From assembly GCA_025358025.1 (NCBI GenBank), contig JANYKW010000034.1, forward strand, positions 1 through 63,592: a stretch of DNA of 63,592 bases, given 5' to 3'. Made by a program: the position numbers and the translations under genes. A model generated the notes under the pieces. That model searched no databases. It saw only the letters and a program-made list of their open reading frames with translations, and was not told the origin of the DNA. This DNA is from Bacteroidia bacterium. GTDB lineage: Bacteria; Bacteroidota; Bacteroidia; Bacteroidales; Prolixibacteraceae. How positions within the stretch are numbered: position 1 is the stretch's first letter; every line of letters begins with the position of its first letter. Below are positions 36,313 through 45,096 of this stretch, in pieces.

Positions 36313-37747
36313 CTGTTTGTTCTGTTTTTGCATCAAAAACATCTTGTCGCAGGCGGGTCGGCAAAAGTCTGACAAATTCAATTTTTCTTCCGGAAAGAAC
36401 GGCAAGATGAGGGTGGCTCTTCATCCAGAAATAAAACCAGCTGAACAAAATTACACCTTTTGCAACAGAAGTCAGCGTGATGCTCCACCAAACCCCTGTC
36501 ACTCCGAAAATTTGCGGTTGAGAAAAATAAAGTGCTATTGGAATACGAAGCCCGGTAAGGGTAATTCCAACGAGAGAAGGTGGAATGCTTTTACCAATAC
36601 CGTTGAAAACACCTCCAGTAGTTATTTCCACGCACATAAAAAACTGGGATATAGCCAAAATTGTAAGATACCGGACACCCAGAGAGATCGCCTCCTGTTC
36701 CCTTAAAAAAAGCGAGTAGATTTCTTTTCCAAAAGAAAGGAAACAAATGGTCACAACGATTCCAATTACACCGCTGATAGTGATTGTTGTAAAATAACCT
36801 TTAAAGATCCTGTCCCATCTGTTTGCCCCAAAGTTCTGTCCGGTAAATACACCCAGTGCGGTAGAAAATCCCCCGGCTGTCATCCAGCTAAGTGCTTCAA
36901 TTTGAGCACCAACACTTTGCACTGCAATTGGTATAGCTCCCCAGGGTGCAATAATACGGGCCAGGGCCATGGCAAAAGAGGCAAAAAGAATACTGTGAAG
37001 AGCTACGGGTGAACCCAGCTTAATTATTTTTATTACAAATTCAATCTCCAGTTCAAGACGCAACCTAATTTTACCCAGGGCACTTTTACCCTTGCCAATA
37101 GTAACAATAAACAGAATCATAACAATTGACTGCGAAATTACAGTCGCGATGGCAGAACCGTCAGATCCCAGTTTCGGAAAAGGACCGAGGCCAAAAATAA
37201 GAACCGGATTGAGAACCACATTGGCTATTAATCCAACGGCATTAATTCGGAAAGGCAATTTCGAATTACCCGTTCCGTTGATAATTCCGGTAAAAGTAGG
37301 ATTGGAATAATAAAGCAATGATCCGATGGAAATGATACGAATATAGGAGATTGCCGATGCTTCTACCCCACTGTTTTGAACATGAAATAATGCAACCAGA
37401 TTTGGGGCGAAAAGGTAAGTTAGCGTCCCGTAAACAATGGATAGCAGCATGACAAGGGTCACTGCATTGACAGCATAGTGTTCGGCTCCGGATTTGTCCC
37501 TCGCACCCAACGACTGCGAAACGCCTACCTCTGCACCAATCCTGCCGATCAGCATCAGAGAAATCCCCAACCAGGTAAAATAGGAAGCGATTCCAACAGA
37601 TGCAACAGCATGGCTTCCAACACGGCCTAGCCAAAGCATATCTGTCAGATTATAGGCCATCTGTACAAATGAAGTGCCTAAAATTGGCACAGTCAATCGT
37701 ACGATCTGACTTGTAATGGGTCCTTCTGTGAGATTCCTGGAATTCAA
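36302..37747 (-). CDS. MATE family efflux transporter
   Basis: A 481-residue membrane protein with about twelve helices in two similar halves, the hallmark of MATE drug/Na+ or H+ antiporters. The start is MNSRNLTEGPITSQIVRLTV, with the GPI and the first helix LTVPILGTSFVQMAYNLTDM; further family pieces are VGVSQSLGARDKSGAE and VGAQIEALSWM. Its substrate cannot be predicted. It overlaps mnmD. The upstream intergenic region holds short inverted repeats. Confidence 0.93.
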   Translation of the reverse strand: MNSRNLTEGPITSQIVRLTVPILGTSFVQMAYNLTDMLWLGRVGSHAVASVGIASYFTWLGISLMLIGRIGAEVGVSQSLGARDKSGAEHYAVNAVTLVMLLSIVYGTLTYLFAPNLVALFHVQNSGVEASAISYIRIISIGSLLYYSNPTFTGIINGTGNSKLPFRINAVGLIANVVLNPVLIFGLGPFPKLGSDGSAIATVISQSIVMILFIVTIGKGKSALGKIRLRLELEIEFVIKIIKLGSPVALHSILFASFAMALARIIAPWGAIPIAVQSVGAQIEALSWMTAGGFSTALGVFTGQNFGANRWDRIFKGYFTTITISGVIGIVVTICFLSFGKEIYSLFLREQEAISLGVRYLTILAISQFFMCVEITTGGVFNGIGKSIPPSLVGITLTGLRIPIALYFSQPQIFGVTGVWWSITLTSVAKGVILFSWFYFWMKSHPHLAVLSGRKIEFVRLLPTRLRQDVFDAKTEQTDED

Positions 37748-37860
37748 ATTGACTAAATTGGACTAAAGTGACTAAGAGCACTTCAGAGAAAAAGAATTTT
37801 AAAGTCAGCGGTTCCTAACTTTAGTCACTTTAATTCAATTTAGTCACTCCAGGCACTTCT
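37741..37860. repeat. Short inverted/tandem repeats between divergent genes
   Basis: The left part has TTGACTAAATTGGACTAAAG (37749-37768) then TGACTAAG. The right part (about 37818-37860) has reverse-complement copies: TTTAGTCACTTTAATTCAAT then TTAGTCACTCC. A 12-bp exact inverted core, TAAAGTGACTAA and TTAGTCACTTTA, is shared. The units are closely related to those at 17482-17597. Confidence 0.65.
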
Positions 37861-37928
37861 GTCAACGAAAGTATGTTGAAAAAAGTTATTTTTACTATGT
37901 AAAAGATAAAATTCCAAAAAGGTCTCCT

Positions 37929-38543
37929 ATGCTCGTCAGGCTTTACAACGAAAATCCCAACCAAAAAGAGATCGACAGAATTGTAGCCATGCTGAAGGAT
38001 GGAGCTGTCATTATTTTTCCTACGGACTCCATTTATGGTATTGGTTGCGATATCACCAAATCAAAAGCAGTGGAGCGGGTCGCCAGAATCAAGAATGTAA
38101 AAGTTGAAAAGGCAGATTTTTCCTTCATTTTACACGACCTTAGTCAGATTTCTCACTACTGCAAACCCTTTCCAAACAGTATTTTTAAACTGCTGAAAAA
38201 AAATCTTCCGGGTCCTTTCACCTTTCTTTTGCAGGCAAACTCCAACGTTCCCAAACTCTTTAAGAATTCAAAGAAAAATATTGGAATAAGAATACCCGAT
38301 AACAACATCATCCGAACGATTGTAAAAGAACTTGGCAATCCTGTTCTTTCAACTTCTGTTCACCACGATGATGTGGTATTGGATTATATAACAGATCCTG
38401 AACTTATTGAAGAGAAGTACGGAAATCAGGTAGATCTGGTGATCGATGGAGGATATGGCGGCAATCGCCCATCAACTATCGTGGATTGTACTTCCGGGGA
38501 AGCAGAAATTGTAAGGCAAGGCAAAGGCAATATGCTGGAATAA
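37929..38543 (+). CDS. L-threonylcarbamoyladenylate synthase (Sua5/YrdC family)
   Basis: A 204-residue protein of the YrdC/Sua5 family that makes threonylcarbamoyl-AMP for the t6A tRNA modification. VIIFPTDSIYGIGCDITKSKA, GPFTFLLQAN, GIRIPDNN and the final ADP/threonine-binding PSTIVDCTSGEAEIVRQGKG match. It is a single-domain form lacking the C-terminal Sua5 extension. It is monocistronic, facing comEC across about 56 bp. Confidence 0.92.
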   Translation: MLVRLYNENPNQKEIDRIVAMLKDGAVIIFPTDSIYGIGCDITKSKAVERVARIKNVKVEKADFSFILHDLSQISHYCKPFPNSIFKLLKKNLPGPFTFLLQANSNVPKLFKNSKKNIGIRIPDNNIIRTIVKELGNPVLSTSVHHDDVVLDYITDPELIEEKYGNQVDLVIDGGYGGNRPSTIVDCTSGEAEIVRQGKGNMLE

Positions 38544-38599
38544 TCAACTGGTATTCAAATTGGTAATTTACATGTATTCAATTAAGAAAGGTATGCCTG

Positions 38600-40699
38600 C
38601 TAATCAGACTTGTTGAAGTAATTGCAAGACACCTTCTGGTTGCCCACGTGAAAACCGCTTTGTATTTCCAGTTGAACAGCTTCAATGATATTAAAATGCT
38701 GTTGGTGGGCCAACACATGAATATCCTGCTCAACCTGCACAGTTGAATGATAAAGAATGACTTTTGCCAGCGGCACAGTATTATTAGCAATCCCTACCGC
38801 TTTGATATCGTTTAACCAAATTATATCAGGAAAAAATACCTGATTAACCTGACTTTTATCCACATCATCAATTGGTTGAACAAAAAGTCTGACTCCCTTA
38901 AAAAAAATAAGATTTCCATTGACAAAAATATCCTTTCCCCTCAACCTCAGGGAATCAGATAATAAAAATATCTCTGCATTTCTGATCCGTCTCTCCCCAA
39001 AATATGGTTTCATATAATAGCTAAGCTTTTCGGATGCCAACAAACTATGATCATACAATACAATTGATTTACTACCACTTGTAAGTGCCATTGCCCGCGT
39101 ACCCGGTATATTGAAAAATATTATTTCAGCCCTGGTGAGTCTTTTGTATGAACCGATGATTGTTGTAATGGAGAGCATGATTGCCAGGAGAACAATTCCC
39201 TGAAGGATACGAACTTTTCTTAACCGAAAAAATCCATACGATAATACTACAATCAGAACCAACAGAATTATCTGAATAACAGATGGATACAATCCCTTCA
39301 GAACCGCATGCGGCAATTGTTCTGTGAAATTGACAGAAATAAGTACCATTCGAACAGACCAGTCAAGTACAAAAGCAAAAATTGAAGTTAATAGTCCTGA
39401 GATAAACGAGAGAAAAACCACCACAAAGGTCAGATACAGTATCCATGTTACCATGGGTATTACTGCCAGATTTGCCAACCAGAAGTAGACCGGAAACTGG
39501 TGAAAATAGCATAATGTGAACGGAAGTGTTCCAATTTGAGCAGCAAATGTGACAGAAAGCAACAACCAGATTTTATCAAACAGCACTGATTTAAAAATGA
39601 GCCACTTATAAATGTATGGTTGAATTACAACAATAGCAAGCACTGCCGCGTATGATAGCTGAAACCCAACATCCCATATCATAGACGGATCCCAGGCAAT
39701 CAGTAAGAAGGCAGATACAGCCAGTGAATTGAATATATTTGAATTTCGGTGCAGTGCCTTTCCAATGATGAGGAATGAAAACATCATGGCTGCTCTCAGA
39801 ATGGAGGCTGACATACCGGTTAATAGTGCGTAGCTCCAGATTCCAAGGAGAATAATTAACGTGTGGAGAATATTACCGCCAAATCCGTTTTTCAGAAAAC
39901 GAAAAAGGAAATCAAGGATAACAAAGATTAATCCGACATTCATTCCTGAAACAGCCAGAACATGAATAACTCCGGTATTGGTGAAACTTTGAATAGTCTC
40001 TTTGTCAACTTCATCCCTGGCGCCAAAAGAGATGGATGAAATCAGGTGTACATGATCATCTGCAATTCCGGAACCGTGCAATTTTTCAATCAGATTTTCC
40101 CTCAGAATCAGTGCGCGATGCGAAATATTCAACTGCCTGAAACCGGCCAACAGATGAAAGTTGTTCTCTTTCAGAAATATTCTGTATCCTATTTTTTTGT
40201 TATTTAGATAGTTACTGTAATTAAACTCGTATGGATTTCCTTCATTTTTAATCAATTCAGGTAATCCGTCGAAACAAAGAATATCACCTGGTTTTGCCTT
40301 GCTGACAGCATTGTTCTTCGGCAGATAGGCTACTATTTTCAGATCCGTATTAATCAGCCTGCATACAACCTGATAAGTCCTGGCCTTTCCCCTGGGATAA
40401 TCATCCAATACCGCAAAATATTGCTTCTTTGAAAGCACCGGAAAGATTGATATTTGCTCCCTGGCCCGAACATAACCAAAACAAAGGAGGAAAAGCATGA
40501 GCAAAGCCCCCCAATATGGTTGATAATAAAATGATGCCCTTTTGAAAATAACAAGGACAAAAAATCCTGAAAAAAAAAGAAAAAGCAGCCAAAACGGGTG
40601 CGAAAGAAAACCAAATTGGTGAATACTCACGCCAATACAGAGTGGCAGAAGCAATCGGAAAAAGGGAAAACCAGCAAGATTTAAACCGGAGCGATGCAT
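38600..40699 (-). CDS. comEC: ComEC/Rec2 family competence protein
   Basis: A 699-residue polytopic membrane protein that in competent bacteria carries single-stranded DNA across the inner membrane. The N-terminal DUF4131 region (about 20-200) and the Competence domain (about 230-500: DEVDKETIQSFTNTGVIHVL, AVSGMNVGLIFVILDF) are seen. The C-terminal region (about 530-699) lies where a metallo-beta-lactamase domain sits in many ComEC proteins, but no HxHxDH metal motif is visible, so it seems degenerate or unrelated. Other competence genes are not in the window. Confidence 0.9.
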   Translation of the reverse strand: MHRSGLNLAGFPFFRLLLPLCIGVSIHQFGFLSHPFWLLFLFFSGFFVLVIFKRASFYYQPYWGALLMLFLLCFGYVRAREQISIFPVLSKKQYFAVLDDYPRGKARTYQVVCRLINTDLKIVAYLPKNNAVSKAKPGDILCFDGLPELIKNEGNPYEFNYSNYLNNKKIGYRIFLKENNFHLLAGFRQLNISHRALILRENLIEKLHGSGIADDHVHLISSISFGARDEVDKETIQSFTNTGVIHVLAVSGMNVGLIFVILDFLFRFLKNGFGGNILHTLIILLGIWSYALLTGMSASILRAAMMFSFLIIGKALHRNSNIFNSLAVSAFLLIAWDPSMIWDVGFQLSYAAVLAIVVIQPYIYKWLIFKSVLFDKIWLLLSVTFAAQIGTLPFTLCYFHQFPVYFWLANLAVIPMVTWILYLTFVVVFLSFISGLLTSIFAFVLDWSVRMVLISVNFTEQLPHAVLKGLYPSVIQIILLVLIVVLSYGFFRLRKVRILQGIVLLAIMLSITTIIGSYKRLTRAEIIFFNIPGTRAMALTSGSKSIVLYDHSLLASEKLSYYMKPYFGERRIRNAEIFLLSDSLRLRGKDIFVNGNLIFFKGVRLFVQPIDDVDKSQVNQVFFPDIIWLNDIKAVGIANNTVPLAKVILYHSTVQVEQDIHVLAHQQHFNIIEAVQLEIQSGFHVGNQKVSCNYFNKSD

Positions 40700-40806
40700 G
40701 CGAAAAAGGTATTCACATCAAGTTACAGCATTCCGGTGAGAAAAGGAAAGGAACTGAATAAATAGAGAATTAAGGTTGGTATAACTTTTTATCCTGAAAA
40801 GTATTA

Positions 40807-41364
40807 TCAAATCTTAGGTATCTTAACCCTGTAGGTTGCCGAGGTGATGCCTTTGGATATTTCTGTCAGTCTGCGTTTCAGCAATCTTCTTTTCAACGGA
40901 GAGCAGTGATCTGTAAACATGATCCCATCCAGATGATCGTATTCGTGCTGAAGTACCCTGGCAGTATATCCGGTATATTCTTCATCATGTGCAACACCAT
41001 CCTTGTCAAGGTACTGAATACGGATATAGTTTTTGCGATAAACCTCTTCGTGGATACCGGGAATACTAAGACATCCCTCTTCCATCAACGCTTCGTCACC
41101 GCTTCGCTCTATAATTTTTGCATTGATGAACGCCTTTCTAAATCCCGTCAGACCAGGCTCATCCTTTGACAGGGGAGACAAGTCAACCACGAAAATCCGG
41201 ATAGGCAATCCAATCTGCGGGGCAGCCAAACCAACACCCTCAGCATTGTACATGGTTTCAAACATGTTCTCTATCAGTTCCTGCAGACCTTCATATTCAA
41301 GGTCGATGTTTCCGGCAATTTTCCTTAAAACCGTATCCCCATACAACGTGATAGGCAATATCAT
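40807..41364 (-). CDS. def: Peptide deformylase
   Basis: A 185-residue metalloenzyme that removes the N-formyl group from new proteins. All three motifs are intact: EGVGLAAPQIG, EEGCLSIPG with the metal Cys, and LQHEYDHLDG with the HExxH-type metal His pair and catalytic Glu. It lies 2 bp after ruvX on the same strand, a frequent Bacteroidota pairing, so the two are co-transcribed. Confidence 0.97.
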   Translation of the reverse strand: MILPITLYGDTVLRKIAGNIDLEYEGLQELIENMFETMYNAEGVGLAAPQIGLPIRIFVVDLSPLSKDEPGLTGFRKAFINAKIIERSGDEALMEEGCLSIPGIHEEVYRKNYIRIQYLDKDGVAHDEEYTGYTARVLQHEYDHLDGIMFTDHCSPLKRRLLKRRLTEISKGITSATYRVKIPKI

Positions 41365-41366
41365 AA

Positions 41367-41789
41367 TTATATATACTTTTTTTGTTCCAAAAATGATTGC
41401 AGTAAAATAGTTGCACTAACCCCATCAATCGTTCCCTTGTCTTGTCTTTGCATTTTTCGTAAACCTGCGTCTATCATGGATTGAAAAGCCATCTTCGAAC
41501 TGTATCTTTCATCAACCAACCGAACTTCTATCGGATATTTTTGCTGAAATTTCTGCACGAAAGGATTGATGTATCGAAGAGCCTCAGATGGCTGGTTATT
41601 CAATTGTACAGGATAACCAATCAAAACAAGTTCCACAGTTTCCTTTTTGAAATAATCATCAAGAAATCGCCAGATAAGATCTGCATTCACCGTCTCCAGT
41701 CTGGTTGCAATAATTTGCAAAGGATCAGTCACAGCCACTCCTACCCTTTTTTTACCGTAATCTATGGCCATGATCCTTCCCATATACAC
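41367..41789 (-). CDS. ruvX: Putative pre-16S rRNA nuclease / RuvX (YqgF)
   Basis: A 140-residue RNase H-fold protein. The first acidic motif is IMAIDYGKKRVGVAVTDP, and IGYPVQLNNQPS, VRLVDERYSS and the C-terminal DGVSATILLQSFLEQ are conserved. YqgF matures the 16S rRNA 5' end; it was once named a Holliday-junction resolvase. The start is MYMGRIMAID, with Met4 and Met7 also possible. It is followed by def after 2 bp. Confidence 0.93.
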   Translation of the reverse strand: MYMGRIMAIDYGKKRVGVAVTDPLQIIATRLETVNADLIWRFLDDYFKKETVELVLIGYPVQLNNQPSEALRYINPFVQKFQQKYPIEVRLVDERYSSKMAFQSMIDAGLRKMQRQDKGTIDGVSATILLQSFLEQKKYI

Positions 41790-41804
41790 TGTCGATTTAC
41801 GCTA

Positions 41805-41812
41805 CAAAGATA
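41805..41812 (-). promoter_or_regulatory. Putative -7 box for ruvX-def
   Basis: On the minus strand TATCTTTG matches the -7 consensus TAnnTTTG, 16 bp before the ruvX start. No good TTG is found at the usual -33 spacing, so only the -7 element supports the call. Confidence 0.4.
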
Positions 41813-41897
41813 ATGGTTTACAAAATCTTAAAAAATAGATCAATATTTTGTAATAGTTGACAATTAATTGATACAAATTAAGAAACATTTAACACAT

Positions 41898-41933
41898 GGA
41901 AACGTTTTACACAAAATTTGTTTCCTATTTTTG
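41898..41933 (+). promoter_or_regulatory. Candidate TetR operator and promoter of the efflux operon
   Basis: GGAAAC (41898-41903) and GTTTCC (41920-41925) form an inverted repeat, extended by inner TTTT/AAAA. It directly abuts TATTTTTG (41926-41933), which fits the -7 consensus TAnnTTTG. A repressor bound here would block the promoter of the TetR-TolC-adaptor-RND operon. Confidence 0.5.
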
Positions 41934-41964
41934 TGCCGTCATTATATTTACGGAATAAGAAAAA

Positions 41965-42615
41965 ATGGAAAAGTCTGACACACAAAATGAACGATTTCAG
42001 GAACTGGCTGAACCAATCAGGGAGTTGTTTTATGCCTATGGGTTAAAAAACCTAAGCATGGATGAGCTAAGCAGCAAGTTGGGTATTTCTAAAAGAACAC
42101 TTTATACATTCGTTAGAAACAAAGAAGAACTCATCGAGAAGATCTTCTTATATGAGGAGTCTAAGGTAAACAAGCTTATTGAAGATTTTGAAAAACAGCC
42201 AATTAATGCAATTGAAAGATTATTGAAAATCAGCCAACACATACACGAAGAGATAAAACGGTTCAATCCGATGATTCAATTTGAGATGAAAAAATATTAC
42301 AGCCACATCTTTGATGCCTTTATGGAGAAAAAGAGGTTGTTTGTATTTGAAGGAATGAAAATCAACATTCTGCAGGGAATTGCTGAGAAGATTTACCGGG
42401 ATGATATCAATGCCGATCTTGTGGCTACCATTTACCTCAACAGTTTTGTTGAATTACACAATGCAGAGATTTGCAGGATACTGGATATTAATTTTCTACA
42501 ACTCTTTGAAGTACTGTTTGAGAATCATATCAGGGCTATCTCTACCCCTGCCGGACTGGCCTATTTTGAATCGAGAAAGAATGAAATTACAGCATATATT
42601 AACACCATTAAATAA
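41965..42615 (+). CDS. TetR/AcrR family transcriptional regulator
   Basis: A 216-residue repressor-type regulator. The N-terminal HTH is MDELSSKLGISKRTLYTFVRNKEELIEKIF (about residues 31-61; listed only as landmark); the helical C-terminal domain would bind a ligand. It lies 8 bp upstream of the TolC gene in the same direction, and a palindrome covers its promoter, so it probably represses its own efflux operon until an inducer binds. Confidence 0.9.
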   Translation: MEKSDTQNERFQELAEPIRELFYAYGLKNLSMDELSSKLGISKRTLYTFVRNKEELIEKIFLYEESKVNKLIEDFEKQPINAIERLLKISQHIHEEIKRFNPMIQFEMKKYYSHIFDAFMEKKRLFVFEGMKINILQGIAEKIYRDDINADLVATIYLNSFVELHNAEICRILDINFLQLFEVLFENHIRAISTPAGLAYFESRKNEITAYINTIK

Positions 42616-42623
42616 TAATAATT

Positions 42624-43955
42624 ATGTCATTTTCTAATCGTTATCTATTCTTGATAACAATTTTCTTACTTCTTTTAGGCGTAAGAAAAAGTGAGGCGCA
42701 GGATTCACTTCGCCTTTCATTAACTGATGCCCGGCGTATTGCGATGGAAAACAATACAAACATCAGGAATTCAACACTTGATATGGAGATAGCCAACAAA
42801 AAAATATGGGAAATCATGGCCATAGGGCTGCCTCATGCTGATTCCAAGGCGAACTATCAGTATCTGCCTACCTTGCCGACTTTGCCTCCGGGCTCCATGG
42901 GGCCGGATAGTCCCGCAATTGAACTGGGCGTGAAGAATAACATAACTTTTGATTTGACTGCATCTCAACTTATTTTCAATGGATCCTACCTGGTAGGGTT
43001 AAAAGCCAGCAAAACACTGTATCAACAATCCAATGAAAGCAATGAAAAGATTATTCAGGATGTGAATGAATCAGTCATCAATACCTACTTTTTGATACTT
43101 ATTGGAGAAGAGAGCCTAAAAAACCTCCAGCTGAACCTTGAAAATGTGCAAAAAACAGCGGCGGAAATCAAGGAGATGAACAAACAAGGTTTTGTGGAGA
43201 AAACCGATGTTGACCAGTTGGAACTTACTGCCAACAACCTGATGAATGCCATGAACCAGGTCAGTGGAAACCTGAATATTGCCAACAGGTTGTTTAAAAT
43301 CATACTTGGACTGGATGTTAACGTCAAAGTTAAACTGACAGACCCGCTGGGAGCCAAATATTCTCTGCCGGAAAAGGTAGAATCACTTATAAATGAACCA
43401 TTTATCATCGATAAAAACATAGACTACCGTTTAATCAATACCGCTTATGACCTTTCAAAGCTCGATTATCAGAATTCAGTCATGGCCTATGTTCCTGTTA
43501 TCTCAGGGTTCTACCAGCATACTGAAAAGATGAATAAACCTGCTTTTGATTTTTCAGTAAAGGATGTTCTAGGCATTAATCTGAGCTTGCCCATCTTCAG
43601 CAGTGGACAACGGATGGCTGTCGTATCCCAGAAGAAACTGGCTGTTGCTAAAATGGACAACAACAAAAAACTTGTATACAACAACCTGATGATGCAGGCT
43701 GATCAATACCAGACAGATCTTAAAATTAAATATGAGAAATATGTTATACAAAAGAAAAGTCTGGAGCTATCGGACGAAATCTACCAGCGTACAGTTGTAA
43801 AATACACGAACGGAGTTTCAACCAGCACCGATCTTACTACCACACAAAATCAATATTTAACCAGTTTGACCAATTATTACCAAAGTATCTATGACCTGGC
43901 TACCGCGAAAACCAAACTGGAAAAACTCTTCAACATCAATCAGGAAATAAATTAA
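42624..43955 (+). CDS. TolC family outer-membrane efflux protein
   Basis: A 443-residue exported protein (signal peptide ending ...VRKSEAQ) with the two-fold coiled-coil/barrel repeat of TolC: LRLSLTDARRIAMENNTNIR opens the first half, and a second such region starts near residue 265 (PFIIDKNIDYRLINTAYDLS). It forms the outer-membrane duct of a tripartite pump with the two genes downstream (7 and 18 bp gaps). Confidence 0.92.
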   Translation: MSFSNRYLFLITIFLLLLGVRKSEAQDSLRLSLTDARRIAMENNTNIRNSTLDMEIANKKIWEIMAIGLPHADSKANYQYLPTLPTLPPGSMGPDSPAIELGVKNNITFDLTASQLIFNGSYLVGLKASKTLYQQSNESNEKIIQDVNESVINTYFLILIGEESLKNLQLNLENVQKTAAEIKEMNKQGFVEKTDVDQLELTANNLMNAMNQVSGNLNIANRLFKIILGLDVNVKVKLTDPLGAKYSLPEKVESLINEPFIIDKNIDYRLINTAYDLSKLDYQNSVMAYVPVISGFYQHTEKMNKPAFDFSVKDVLGINLSLPIFSSGQRMAVVSQKKLAVAKMDNNKKLVYNNLMMQADQYQTDLKIKYEKYVIQKKSLELSDEIYQRTVVKYTNGVSTSTDLTTTQNQYLTSLTNYYQSIYDLATAKTKLEKLFNINQEIN

Positions 43956-43962
43956 AAAAAAT

Positions 43963-45078
43963 ATGAAAAACACATTGTTTACCCTGGCTATCCTTGCCAC
44001 ACTGGTCGCTTGTAATCAGAACAACAACAAAAAAGGAGAATTGGAAAAACTGAAAACAGAGCAAGAACTTCTCAATACGAAGATTTCGAAACTGGAAGCA
44101 GAGATTAATCCCAATCAGAAAAAAGACGAAAAAGCTATTACAGTAAAGATTTCAAAACTTGAGACTAAACCATTTTATCATTACGTTGAAATTCAAGGTG
44201 TTGTGGATGCTGATCAGAATGTTTCTGTCAGTCCCCAGATGGCCGGAGTGGTTACCAATGTCTATGTAAGGGAAGGTTCACAGGTTAAGAAAGGAGAAAT
44301 ACTGGCCACACTTGATGCACAGGTGCTGAAACAATCCGTTGAGGAGGTCAGGACTCAACTGGATATGGCCACAACAATCTTTGAGAAACAGAAGAATCTA
44401 TGGGATAAGAAAATTGGCAGCGAGGTACAATTTTTACAGGCAAAAAGCACCAAAGAGTCGCTTGAAAGACGCATCAAAACTTTGCAGGAACAGATATCTA
44501 TGGCCAATATTGTCTCTCCAATCAGCGGATCGGTTGAGAATGTACCCCTAAAAGTGGGACAAATGGCTTCACCTGGTTTACCTGCTTCTGCAATCCGGGT
44601 GATCAACATGTCTTCAGCCAAAGTAATGGCTGAAGTCTCCGAAAATTTTGCCTTAAGGATCAAAAATGGAAACCAGGCATTTGTTCGCTTCCCTGACCTG
44701 GGTAAAGAGATTGAAACGAAGCTGAGTTTTACCAGCCGTTTCATTGATCCTTCCAACCGGACTTTCAAAGTAGAATGCAGAATTGCCCCCAAAGATTTTG
44801 AATTACGTGCAAACATGATTGCCTACGTGAAAATTAAGGATTACACCAACGAAGCATCACTGGTACTGCCGGTTAACATCATCCAAAGCAATCAAGTGGG
44901 TAAATTTGTATATGTTATTGCCAGGGAAGGAGACAAGGTATCCGTCGTTCGAAAAACCATTACAACAGGAATGGATTACAATGGAGAAGTAGAAATCACC
45001 TCCGGTCTGAGTGCCGGCGACCAGGTTGTTATAGCCGGATACCAAAATCTGAAAGAGGGTTCATCTGTCATTTTCTAA
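43963..45078 (+). CDS. Efflux RND periplasmic adaptor, lipoprotein
   Basis: A 371-residue membrane-fusion protein with lipobox LVACN (Cys17). After a coiled coil (about 25-50), the barrel-sandwich part VSVSPQMAGVVTNVYVREGS and KKGEILATLD is followed by the helical hairpin, the return lipoyl half (ANIVSPISGSVENVPLKVGQ) and the beta-barrel and membrane-proximal domains. It links the RND pump to TolC. Confidence 0.93.
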   Translation: MKNTLFTLAILATLVACNQNNNKKGELEKLKTEQELLNTKISKLEAEINPNQKKDEKAITVKISKLETKPFYHYVEIQGVVDADQNVSVSPQMAGVVTNVYVREGSQVKKGEILATLDAQVLKQSVEEVRTQLDMATTIFEKQKNLWDKKIGSEVQFLQAKSTKESLERRIKTLQEQISMANIVSPISGSVENVPLKVGQMASPGLPASAIRVINMSSAKVMAEVSENFALRIKNGNQAFVRFPDLGKEIETKLSFTSRFIDPSNRTFKVECRIAPKDFELRANMIAYVKIKDYTNEASLVLPVNIIQSNQVGKFVYVIAREGDKVSVVRKTITTGMDYNGEVEITSGLSAGDQVVIAGYQNLKEGSSVIF

Positions 45079-45096
45079 TCGACAAACAAAATCAAT

